64,000 bases of DNA, from positions 62,001 through 126,000 of the forward strand of contig JAUIFJ010000001.1 in NCBI GenBank assembly GCA_030429345.1. The letters are read 5' to 3'. Below are positions 8,098-16,918 of the stretch, in pieces (the stretch's first letter is position 1; every line of letters starts with the position of its first letter). Below the pieces are notes generated by a model that ran no database searches, had not been told where the DNA came from, and saw only the letters and a program-made list of their open reading frames with translations. Source of the stretch: a bacterium. Its GTDB lineage: Bacteria > CAIWAD01. The position numbers and the translations under genes are program-made.

Positions 8098-11000
8098 CTA
8101 TTTCAGCAGCAGGACCCGTTGTGTCCGGCTCTCACCCTGGACCTGCAGGCGCAGGAAGTAGACGCCGCTGGCCAGTGAACTGCCGTCGAAGCGTGCCAGG
8201 TGCCTGCCCGCCGGCAGTTCCTGGCTCTCGACCAGGCTCAGCACCTTGCGTCCCTGGATGTTGTATACATCCAAACTCGCCCGCCGGGCGGCCGGCAGCA
8301 CGAAGGGAACCGTGGTCACGGGGTTGAAGGGGTTCGGCCAGGCCTTGCCCAGCACGATGCCCTCCGGCAGGGAGGGCGTCTCCCCGGCGGAGGTCGTTCC
8401 AAGACTCAGGCCGATGGGAAGAAACAGCTCTCCTCCGCTGGCGGAACCAATGCGCAATTCGGCCATGTAGTCGCCGGTGGGCAGCAGTTCCTGCACAGGC
8501 GCGTTGTGAGCATGCAACACGATGAAGCCGTCTTCCATGGGCGGCACGATCCCGCCGGAATCCTCCAGCTGCAGCCAGAAGGGCGGCAGCACGCGCACGG
8601 TATAATTGTCCGCCACCTGGCGCAGGTGGTGGATCACGAAACCGCTCTCGTCATTCGGGCCCTGCAGGCCCATGGTCCCGGAATCGCTGAGCGGGTTCCC
8701 GCTGTTCATGTCGGCCCACTGAATGGTGATCCGGCCATTGCGCTCAAGGATGATCTGGAAGGTGAAGGGCCCGCCGAAATCCTCGGGATCGAAATGCGCC
8801 GCCTCGACCCAGCTCACGACCAGGCTGTCTACTCCCGCGCGGTAGCTGACCTGGTCGTTCATCGCCTCGTTGTTCAGCAGGTCGTCCCACCAGCCGGCGA
8901 TCGAGTTCATCGGCGCGTCCTCGTGGGGCATGCCGACGGCATTGTACCACAGGTTGCGCGTGTCGCTGAAACTGATCCAGCCGTTGGGGTTGATGTAGAA
9001 CTCATCAAAGAGCTGCCCGTAGAAGGGGAAGTCGAAATCCAGCGCGAAGGGACCCGCCGTGGCATCGTTGTGCTCGAACTCGACCGCCGTATCCGTCTCC
9101 GCGACCGGAATCCAGGAGAAGAGCGGTCCGCCCTCTTCTTCCGAGTCGATCCAGGTATAGCCGGCGCTGTCCGGGCCGCCCTGGTCGCGCCCCGTGTTCC
9201 GCGCCATGCCCAGCTGCGGCCAGTCCTGCGGCACGGCGACGGAGGCGCTCCAGTTCAGGAAGCCCTCGCCGGCATTGTGGAACCAGACCGTGTCGCGGGC
9301 GCTTTCGGTCTCCGTGTCACTCAGCGTGAAGTGCAGGCCGGCCGTCAACTCCTCGAGCAGACCGTCGGCGCCGCCCTCCACCGGTCGCACCGTGAAGAGG
9401 ATTGCCCGGCCGCCGTTCTCGTCGATCTCCGTGGCCGTGTCGTTCCACAGGTTGTAGTTGACCAGGGTCATGCCTCGTGTCGCCGTGTGATCCTTCAGGC
9501 CGATCGTGCAGTAGGGATAGTCCTGGTCGTTGTCCTGTGTGTCATCGAAGTCCGCGTACTGGTAGATGAACTCGCCCTCGCCGCTTTCGTTGGGCCAGTG
9601 CGCCGGGTCGAGCAGGATCAGCTGGAAGGTGTTGATGCCGTTGCTCGAGTTGGCCCGCATGCGGTACCACTCGACGACATAGCGATGGTTGGTCTCGTCG
9701 TACCAGGTGCAGACTTCCGTATTCCCTCCCAGGTAGTGGTCGTCCCACATGACGGCCAGCATGGGTTCGGGCCCCATGCCGATCGGCAGGTAGTGGTTGC
9801 GGAAATCGGTTTCCAGGTGCGCCCAGGGGCCGAAGCTGACGAAACCGTTGCTGCAGACGCCCATCTGAGTGTATTCCTCTCCGTAGAGGCGGAAGGGAAA
9901 GGGCAGGTCGACCAGGGCGGCGTCATCCTGCTCGTCGGCGAAATCCGTGAGCTCGAGCGCCGTGCCCGGCCCGCCCTCTTCCGGGGCGATCTCGACCCAG
10001 TCGTATACGGGCGCCAGGGGGTGGTTGTCCGTATCCTCGATGGCAAAATAGCCGTAGGCATCGGCGCCTGTCGCCTCGCTTTCCGTGCCGACTCCCGTGC
10101 GCAGGGCGACCTGGAAGTGGCCGCGAATGCCGTTGGAATCGGTCCAGTTCACCTTCAGGAACCCCTGCTGACCGTTCCAGGCTTCCTCGTGCGCCGTCAC
10201 CTCGAAGACCAGCTGCTCGCTGGCTTCTCCCTCGTTGAGCTCCAGTTCGACCGGGGTCTCGTCCACGGAGAACCAGGCGCTTCCGCCGAAGCTCGGCGTG
10301 AGTGTGAGACTCGCCGGGCGGTTGCCCGTGTTGCGTACGGCAATGCGCAGATCGTCGCTGTCGCCGGGCTCCAGGGTCAGGCCGTCTACATCCGGATCCT
10401 CCACCGTGAGCCAGGGTCGGCTGAGCGTCGTCTCGAAGCCCAGTTCCGTCGTGTCTCCAGCAGCAGCGTGCCAGGCGCGGAAGAAGAGGGCCTCGCGGTC
10501 CGAGATCGAATCGGCGAGTGTCACCTGCAGAATGCCGCTGACCAGGGAGCCCCCGGCGGGAATCGCGTCAATGGCGAGCACCTCCGGGGAAACAACCGCG
10601 CTGCCCGGCTCGCACTCGAGGAACAGCGTGCCGGCCGGCGTGTCGATGTCCGCGTTGTTGTCCAGGTCCAGCACCAGGTCGTGCGTCGAGCCCGGCAGCA
10701 GCTCCTCGGCCGTTCCTCCGTCCCACAAAGCGTTGAGAAGGGCCAGGCCTCCGCCCACCTCCTGCACGCTGCGGTCCTCCAGGGCCGGCACGTAGTTGTC
10801 GCGCGTGGCCGTGATCTGCAGGACCTGGCCGGTGTCCACGGCATCCAGCGGGAAGGCCGAGCGGCCGCTGGCGTCACTCAGCTGCACCAGCTGCAGGCCG
10901 CCGGCCTGGTAGAGGCAGATCGCCGCGCCTTCCACGGGCTGACCCTCGGCATCTGTCACACGCAGGTCGAGGAAGCCGGCGTCGGTGGCGACGACTTCCG

Positions 11001-12744
11001 GCAGGTTGTCGAATTGCAGCACGCCCGGAACGCCGACCCAGAGGTTCATGCCCGGGTCGCCCATCAGGTTGGCCCAGTTGCTGAAGGTCTCGATGTTCTC
11101 GTCGCCGGCGGGCAGGTTCATGTAGAGTTCGTACTTGCCGCGATACATGGCCGTGCCGACCTGGCGAATGCCGTAGTCGAGCAGGCCGGACCAGAAGCCG
11201 CCGCAGACCTGGTTGTTGTAGGCCGTGTGCGTATACTGCGTGCACAGGCCCATGGCCGCCGCGCCTCCGCCGGGATTGGTCGGCAGGCCGGCGCGCAGGA
11301 AGGCCTCCGAGTAGGCCGGTTCGTAGTTGGGGTCGGCGAAACTGCCCGAGTTGCAGGTGAAGATCACGCTGATCGGCGTCCGGTTGCCCTGGTTCATCGC
11401 CATGACCTGTGTGCGGTTCAGGCCTTCCATGCCGACCCAGCCGCGGTAGTTGTGATAACTGATGCCGCTGTTGTACCAGCTGAAGACATAGTTCGGACTG
11501 TCGGCGCACCAGGCCGTGTCGAGCTGCGTGTAGCCCTGCCCGGAGACCAGCTGGTAGCCGATGCTGCGGCTAAGCTGCTTCATGCTCATGCCGCAATGCC
11601 CTGTTCCCGTCAGGAAGGAGGCGCGCTGCAGCCAGGAAGGATCCTCCAGGTCCGGGTTCAGTTCGTACTCGAGGATCTTGTTGCAGATGGTGCTCAACTG
11701 GGTCGAGCTGCGCGCCGACAGGCGTCCGACGACCACGTCGGCCAGGATGTCGTTCCCGGCGATGGCGCTGTAGAAATGATCGTACTCGCTTCCATAGGTG
11801 TCGAAGGAAAAGTGTGTCGGCAGCTCGTAGCTGCCACCGTCGGCGTCGCCCACAAGTGTCACATAATCCGGTGGAGTGTCGGAATCGTAGGCATCCGCAA
11901 TGGCGCTGCGGATGGCGTTGCGCGACCACTGCGGTATATCCTGTTCCGTGAGGATCTCGATGCGGTGTCCCTTGCGCCGCTTCCAGTCCAGCCAGTCGTT
12001 GAAGCGGTCATTGTCGAAGGCGTCCGTGTCCGCAATGACCAGGTAGTTCATCGGCAGGGTGGCGCTCTGCCACTGGATGTCCCTCAGCGCGCCTTCGCTT
12101 TCCATGCGCAGCAGGTGCTCGTTGCGCGCGTGCCAGGCATCGAAGAGCGGGGACTCCGGCGCGTGATCCAGCGCGTTCAGCAGGTTCTCGCCCTCGAAGT
12201 GTATACGCAGACTTAATTCCCGCAGGGCGAGCACTTCGCCGCTGACCGGATTCCAGCGCAGGGGGGCGATGCCCAGCTTGACAAGGCGCAGGTCGCGCTG
12301 GATCGCCGGGTCGGAGACGCTCAGCCATTGCTCCGGCCAGTGCGCGTCCACGGAGAAGATGGATGGATCCTCGAGCCAGGGCTGCGGCCCTTCATCGGCG
12401 CGATGGGTGCGGTCCTGGTGCGGCCGCACCTGCCGGCTTCCGAGGCTCTCCCAGTGCTCGTCCAGGATTTCCAGGCGGATTCCCGCGCGAGCCGGAATCT
12501 CCACCAGGCGATTGACCAGCGGCAGGTCCGGAGCGCCGGGTTGTCCCAGCAGGCCTTCTCCGGCAAAGCGGTGAATCGTCCCGCCGTCCAGCAACTGGAC
12601 TTCGCAGTCCGGAAAGCTGAACTCAAGGGTCATTCCCTGCGAGCCGCTTTCCAGCTGCCGGCAGCCAAGGCTCGCCTGTGCAGACACTGTACACATCAGT
12701 AAGGCAAGGCTCAGCCAACCTGCCCGGAACCAGGTGAAGAACAT
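8098..12744 (-). CDS. gingipain-like C25 cysteine protease with T9SS sorting domain (copy B)
   Basis: A 1,548-residue paralogue of copy A. The open frame extends 51 codons further upstream, but the ATG at 12744 begins a typical signal peptide (basic/aromatic start, LSLALLMC core, cleavage near AQA) and gives nearly the same length as copy A. The C25 domain is conserved: the VGDADGGSYELP segment, the predicted catalytic histidine about residue 431 (SYHNYRG) and cysteine about 464 (VIFTCNSG). The two beta-sandwich modules are also conserved, and the C-terminus carries the sorting domain with NPFNP and a GVYFLRL strand. The two copies match over their whole length but differ at many positions, so this is an old duplication. 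Likely role: extracellular protein degradation or processing of other T9SS cargo. Confidence 0.9.
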   Translation of the reverse strand: MFFTWFRAGWLSLALLMCTVSAQASLGCRQLESGSQGMTLEFSFPDCEVQLLDGGTIHRFAGEGLLGQPGAPDLPLVNRLVEIPARAGIRLEILDEHWESLGSRQVRPHQDRTHRADEGPQPWLEDPSIFSVDAHWPEQWLSVSDPAIQRDLRLVKLGIAPLRWNPVSGEVLALRELSLRIHFEGENLLNALDHAPESPLFDAWHARNEHLLRMESEGALRDIQWQSATLPMNYLVIADTDAFDNDRFNDWLDWKRRKGHRIEILTEQDIPQWSRNAIRSAIADAYDSDTPPDYVTLVGDADGGSYELPTHFSFDTYGSEYDHFYSAIAGNDILADVVVGRLSARSSTQLSTICNKILEYELNPDLEDPSWLQRASFLTGTGHCGMSMKQLSRSIGYQLVSGQGYTQLDTAWCADSPNYVFSWYNSGISYHNYRGWVGMEGLNRTQVMAMNQGNRTPISVIFTCNSGSFADPNYEPAYSEAFLRAGLPTNPGGGAAAMGLCTQYTHTAYNNQVCGGFWSGLLDYGIRQVGTAMYRGKYELYMNLPAGDENIETFSNWANLMGDPGMNLWVGVPGVLQFDNLPEVVATDAGFLDLRVTDAEGQPVEGAAICLYQAGGLQLVQLSDASGRSAFPLDAVDTGQVLQITATRDNYVPALEDRSVQEVGGGLALLNALWDGGTAEELLPGSTHDLVLDLDNNADIDTPAGTLFLECEPGSAVVSPEVLAIDAIPAGGSLVSGILQVTLADSISDREALFFRAWHAAAGDTTELGFETTLSRPWLTVEDPDVDGLTLEPGDSDDLRIAVRNTGNRPASLTLTPSFGGSAWFSVDETPVELELNEGEASEQLVFEVTAHEEAWNGQQGFLKVNWTDSNGIRGHFQVALRTGVGTESEATGADAYGYFAIEDTDNHPLAPVYDWVEIAPEEGGPGTALELTDFADEQDDAALVDLPFPFRLYGEEYTQMGVCSNGFVSFGPWAHLETDFRNHYLPIGMGPEPMLAVMWDDHYLGGNTEVCTWYDETNHRYVVEWYRMRANSSNGINTFQLILLDPAHWPNESGEGEFIYQYADFDDTQDNDQDYPYCTIGLKDHTATRGMTLVNYNLWNDTATEIDENGGRAILFTVRPVEGGADGLLEELTAGLHFTLSDTETESARDTVWFHNAGEGFLNWSASVAVPQDWPQLGMARNTGRDQGGPDSAGYTWIDSEEEGGPLFSWIPVAETDTAVEFEHNDATAGPFALDFDFPFYGQLFDEFYINPNGWISFSDTRNLWYNAVGMPHEDAPMNSIAGWWDDLLNNEAMNDQVSYRAGVDSLVVSWVEAAHFDPEDFGGPFTFQIILERNGRITIQWADMNSGNPLSDSGTMGLQGPNDESGFVIHHLRQVADNYTVRVLPPFWLQLEDSGGIVPPMEDGFIVLHAHNAPVQELLPTGDYMAELRIGSASGGELFLPIGLSLGTTSAGETPSLPEGIVLGKAWPNPFNPVTTVPFVLPAARRASLDVYNIQGRKVLSLVESQELPAGRHLARFDGSSLASGVYFLRLQVQGESRTQRVLLLK

Positions 12745-12916
12745 CGATCGTCCCAAAGATGAAAACTGGTGAAGCAACGGTCGCTTGAACGCAAACCCTG
12801 TGCCTGAAGAACAGCGTTCTACCTTGACCGTCTCGGTTTGTTCGATTTCCGAAGAAACTCCCCTCCACAGAGGGCAGAATCCAGGGAATTCGTCCAAAAT
12901 GCGAAAGGAAAGGAAA

Positions 12917-12959
12917 GCGGACGCGTGGGTTCTTTCAGGAAAGAGCCGCCCGCGTCCGC
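12917..12959 (-). terminator. nested hairpin terminator for the chemoreceptor gene
   Basis: Outer arms GCGGACGCG (12917-12925) and CGCGTCCGC (12951-12959) enclose an inner TCTTTC/GAAAGA stem. On the minus strand the structure is followed by a TTTCCTTTCCTTTC tract. It lies 90 bases after the stop of the chemoreceptor gene, in the 304-base gap before protease copy B. The rest of the gap shows no gene. Confidence 0.65.
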
Positions 12960-13048
12960 CGGATTCCGATCAGGCTGTTTCAGATTCCAGCCATTGAGTA
13001 GCGATTTGCTTCCAGTTTTCCGGAAATCATGCCTCCCGGAAAAGCCCG

Positions 13049-16000
13049 CTAGAAATCGAAGAAGTCGTCGTCCTCGTCCGACCCGAACTCGAAGTTTCCG
13101 ACCACTTCGCCCAGTTCGCTTGGCACCTGCACCGTCTCGTTTCGTGGAGCCGAAACCGTTGATTCCTGTACCTGGAGCTCGGGAACGCTTTCCTGTCCTG
13201 CCGGAGCGGCGGGAGCAGACGGCGCGAAGCTCTCCTCCTCCTGTCCGGTCTTGAAACCCTTCAGGCCTTCCCGCAGATCCTGGATCCGCTCCTGCAACTC
13301 CTTCGTCGCCGCGGCGGACTCCTCGGCGCCGGCGGCGTTCTGCTGGGTGATGCGGTCCATGTCGGCGACCGCCGCGTTGATCTGGTGCAGGCCGTCCGCC
13401 TGCTCGCTGCTGGACACGGAGATCTCGTTGACCAGGTTGTTCACCTTGTCGGAGCTGGCCAGCATCTTGGCCAGGGTCTTGCCGACTTCCGTCGTGATAC
13501 GCACGCCCTGGTCCGTGTTGGCCACCGCCTCCTCGATCATCTCGCTTGTCTCACGGGCCGCTTCCGCGCTGCGCTGGGCCAGGTCGCGGACTTCTTCCGC
13601 CACCACGGCGAAGCCCTTGCCCGACTCGCCGGCGCGCGCCGCCTCGACGGCCGCGTTGAGCGCCAACAGGTTGGTCTGGAAGGCGATCTCGTCGATGGTC
13701 CGGATAATGCGGGAAGTGCGGTCGGTGGAGGTCTTGATGTGTTCCATGGCTTCCGACATGCGGGTCATGGCCTGTGTGCCGTCCTGGGCATCCTTGTGCG
13801 ACTGCTCGCTCAGGCCGCTGGCCATGCGGGCGTGATCCGCGTTCTGGCCGACCATGCTCGTCAGCTCCTCCATCGAGCTGGAGATCTGCTCGATGGCGCT
13901 CGCCTGGCGGCTGGCGCCTTCGGCGATCCGCGTGGCCTCCTCGTTGAGCTGTGTCCCCGTCCGGTCGGCGGAGATGGCCGTTTGTCTCACGCTGCCCAGG
14001 GTCTGGCCCAGGCTCTCGATGACCTTGTTGATGTCGTTCTTCAGCACCTCATGATCGCCGCCGTAGCTTTCCTCGATGCGCTCGGTCAGGTCGCCCTGGG
14101 CCACTTGTCTGAGCACGCGGCGAGCCTCCTGCGCCGGCCGGTTGAACTCGTCGAGCATGGTGTTGACACCCTCGAGCAGGTCCCGCCAGGCGCCTTCGCG
14201 GCCATCCAGCGTCGCGCGTTCGCCCAGGCGGCCGTCGGCGGCGGCGCGGCTCAGCTCCTGCAGGGCGTTGATCGATTCCTGCAGTGTGCGGCGCGTGCGC
14301 GCCAGGCTGGACGCGAGCACGCCCTCGCTCCCGGCAGCCCCGGAATCCGTGATACGCCCCGAGGCCAGGTCTCCCAGCTCCCCGGCAATGCCCTGCAGGC
14401 GGCCGGTCATGCGGGCGAAGGCCTCGCCCAGTTCGCCCTGCTGCTTCTGCGAGAGGGCATCGTGATCCAGCCGGTCATCGGCGATCAGGCGCGCCTGGTG
14501 CGTCAGGATCTTCAACTGGGCCAGCATGCCCGTGAAGGCCTCGGCCAATTCGCCTTCCTTGTGATGCATGTCGTCGCGCGCGCTCTCCAGGGCGGCCTTC
14601 GGCAGGTCGGCGGCGCCCTGCAGCCTCCGGTCCATGTCGGCCATGTTGAAGCGGCCGGCGGCAATGGCGCGGGCCCTCTGGAGCATGGCATTCAGGTTGT
14701 CGCGCATCTCGGCGAAAGCCTCGCCCAGCTCGCCTTCCTGCTTGACTTGCAGGGTCGGGTCGGAGAGCCGGTCGGCGGCGATGCGTCTCGCCTGGACGGT
14801 CTGGATCTTCAGCTGGGCCAGCATGCGGGTGAAGGCCCCGGCCAGCTCGCCTTCCATGTGATTCATTCCCACACGAGCGCTTTCCATGGCGGCCTCGCGG
14901 AAGTCCTGCCCCTTTTCGATGCGCTCCTCGACCATGTGCGCGCGGAACTCGCCGCTGGCGATCATCTGCGCCCGCTCGAGCAGCACCTTGAGGTGCGAAC
15001 ACATGTCCTGGAAGGCCTCGCCCAGTTCGCCGTCGATGTGCTCGTCGAGGCTGGGGTCGGACAACTGGTCCGCGGCAATCTTGCGCGCCTGCACGGTGAG
15101 CACGCGCAGCTTGATCGTCATCTGAGCGAAGGCTTCCGCCAGGTCGCCGTTGAGCTCGTCGAATTCGCTCGTGGTCAGGTGCGTCGCCGATTCGCGCAGA
15201 CTGCGGCCATCGGCCATGCCTTCCTCGACCCGGTCGGCCTGGAGCTGCCCGGCCGTGATCTCCCGGGCCTTTTCGGCGAGGCTCTGCATGGAAGCCAGCA
15301 GGCGATTGCCGGCCTGGCTCAGCACACCTACCTCGTCGGCCGTGCTGCTGGCAACAGGTTCCGTATCCAGCTGCCCGTCGGCAACGCGCTCGATCATCTC
15401 GACGACCTTGCGGATCGGCCGTGAGACGAAATTGCGAATCATGAACAGAACGCCGATGCAGGTCAGCGTACACAGAAGCAAGGAGAGGGTCTGGATACGC
15501 AACAGGAAGTCGCTGCGGGCGTTGCTCACCTGTTCAAACATGCCGACGGCGGCATTCATCTTCTTCAAGGCCGTCAGGCTGCTGCTCTGGGTCATGTCGA
15601 TGGCGCGGATCTGCTCTTCGCTGCCGGGCTTGGAAGAGCCCAGGGCACTGGTCGCGGCGATCAGGAGGTTCCAGAACTGGCGGGCTTCGAGCAGTGTAGC
15701 ACGAATGCCCTCTTCCCCGGTTCCCGGAATCACGACTTCCTGCGTCATGCCCAGGTCGCTGAAAGTCGTTCCGCCATCCAGCAGACAGGTCAAGGTCGTT
15801 TCGAAGAGTTCCTTGGTCTTCATGGAAGGCCGCTCGGCGCGCCCATAGAAGGTGCTGACGAACGATGCCCCGAGCTCGGGATTGTCGGTCAAGGGGACCT
15901 CGACCACCAGCATGCCCAACAGGTCGCCGCCTTGGATGCCGCTGGCTTGACGGGCAGAAGAACTAAGGCGATAGATGAAGTTGTTCTCGGAGGCGCGCAC

Positions 16001-16534
16001 CGGATGGGCGACATAGATTGAAGCGCCCCCTTGCTCCCTCTCGAGAACGGCGGCATAGGTGTCCTGATCACTGTAAGCCAACACGGCCCAGGCGCCGACT
16101 TCGAAATCGCTGACCAGGGCGTCTTCCGGAAAGAGGGGGTGCTGACTGGCAAGACGCCAGGAGTAGCCGGCTTCCTCGCCCAGGTCGGCGGCCGCCTGAC
16201 GGGCGAATTCCAGCGGGCGGGGCATGACCTCCTGCACGTCCCGGCGAATGCGATTGTATTCGATCAGATCATTCTCGATCTGTCGACTAAGAACATCCGC
16301 CTGGCGATGCGCCATTGCCAACTGGTTGCTTACGAATTGTTCCTGAAGGATTTCCTTGGTGAATTTCTGGGTCAGCATGCGCTGGCGACCCGCCAGATTG
16401 ATGATCCTGGCATCATCCGACTGCGACTGCAGAATGGAAATGCTCAGCACGACCGTCGCCACCATGGGAGCAAGAACGATCGCTGAAGCAAACATCATTT
16501 TATACAGGATGGGCAGATCAAGCAGCTTCTTCAT
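13049..16534 (-). CDS. methyl-accepting chemotaxis protein with tandem HAMP array
   Basis: A 1,161-residue membrane chemoreceptor. ATG at 16534 is preferred over the upstream extension because GGAGAG precedes it and a membrane anchor follows. Order: TM1 (about 16-34); a periplasmic part beginning with a PilJ/NIT-like helix ([13 protein letters not shown], about 45-57) and then a Tll0287/DUF3365-like sensor region (about 80-215); TM2 (about 347-366); a canonical HAMP (367-420); a run of HAMP-like units (about 420-720) marked by repeated GELGEAF or GELAEAF motifs alternating with ARxIAAxRL motifs; two more HAMP-like segments (about 750-845); and an MCP signalling hairpin with the conserved tip near 945-985 ([18 protein letters not shown]). 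The tail ends in a very acidic DEDDDFFDF. It should control a CheA kinase, but no che genes are present here. Confidence 0.9.
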   Translation of the reverse strand: MKKLLDLPILYKMMFASAIVLAPMVATVVLSISILQSQSDDARIINLAGRQRMLTQKFTKEILQEQFVSNQLAMAHRQADVLSRQIENDLIEYNRIRRDVQEVMPRPLEFARQAAADLGEEAGYSWRLASQHPLFPEDALVSDFEVGAWAVLAYSDQDTYAAVLEREQGGASIYVAHPVRASENNFIYRLSSSARQASGIQGGDLLGMLVVEVPLTDNPELGASFVSTFYGRAERPSMKTKELFETTLTCLLDGGTTFSDLGMTQEVVIPGTGEEGIRATLLEARQFWNLLIAATSALGSSKPGSEEQIRAIDMTQSSSLTALKKMNAAVGMFEQVSNARSDFLLRIQTLSLLLCTLTCIGVLFMIRNFVSRPIRKVVEMIERVADGQLDTEPVASSTADEVGVLSQAGNRLLASMQSLAEKAREITAGQLQADRVEEGMADGRSLRESATHLTTSEFDELNGDLAEAFAQMTIKLRVLTVQARKIAADQLSDPSLDEHIDGELGEAFQDMCSHLKVLLERAQMIASGEFRAHMVEERIEKGQDFREAAMESARVGMNHMEGELAGAFTRMLAQLKIQTVQARRIAADRLSDPTLQVKQEGELGEAFAEMRDNLNAMLQRARAIAAGRFNMADMDRRLQGAADLPKAALESARDDMHHKEGELAEAFTGMLAQLKILTHQARLIADDRLDHDALSQKQQGELGEAFARMTGRLQGIAGELGDLASGRITDSGAAGSEGVLASSLARTRRTLQESINALQELSRAAADGRLGERATLDGREGAWRDLLEGVNTMLDEFNRPAQEARRVLRQVAQGDLTERIEESYGGDHEVLKNDINKVIESLGQTLGSVRQTAISADRTGTQLNEEATRIAEGASRQASAIEQISSSMEELTSMVGQNADHARMASGLSEQSHKDAQDGTQAMTRMSEAMEHIKTSTDRTSRIIRTIDEIAFQTNLLALNAAVEAARAGESGKGFAVVAEEVRDLAQRSAEAARETSEMIEEAVANTDQGVRITTEVGKTLAKMLASSDKVNNLVNEISVSSSEQADGLHQINAAVADMDRITQQNAAGAEESAAATKELQERIQDLREGLKGFKTGQEEESFAPSAPAAPAGQESVPELQVQESTVSAPRNETVQVPSELGEVVGNFEFGSDEDDDFFDF

Positions 16535-16918
16535 GCGACTCTCCAGTTCGGAATGATCCCCCCTGGGGGGTTCTCGCGCATCATATCGGAGGCTGGTCGC
16601 TTCGGATGTAGCCGGGGAGGGCATTTCCTTCTTCGGTCGAACTCGATCTTTCGTTTTTTTGATAAGTCCTGCTTAGTCCTGCTTAGTCTGTAAAAACGGC
16701 CCAGAAGTCGCCCGGCCGTGGATGCGGCAGGCTGCCTCTTCCCCGTTGGCATTGTCGAGGCTTCCCCCTACCTTGGGCGCTTCCCTTGCGGGAAAACGAT
16801 CCCCCGGCGCCGAAAGGGGCCGGATCATCCATATCACCTTCACATTTGTCTTCTGGGCCGGCGGGGAACCGCCCGGGATCAGGCCCGCAACATGAAGACG
16901 AGACCAGTAGGAGAGGTC
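16535..16918. other. divergent intergenic region between chemoreceptor and valS
   Basis: 384 bases between divergent starts. Seen: a C6-T-G6 palindrome at 16558-16570 close to the chemoreceptor ribosome site; a T7 run at about 16654-16660; and two tandem copies of the 10-mer AGTCCTGCTT at 16665-16684 followed by a partial third. The open frame of valS extends upstream into this region, but the ribosome site places the start at 16919. No T-box-like motif was recognised and no gene is supported. Confidence 0.4.

Noticed and set aside
8200-12216. 1,338-codon open frame antisense to protease copy B
   Set aside because: Same explanation; the translation is low complexity (R, V, G, Q-rich) and matches no domain.
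16654-16700. T-box or other riboswitch upstream of valS
   Set aside because: Only a T-run and a 10-bp tandem repeat are visible; no T-box core or specifier loop was found.
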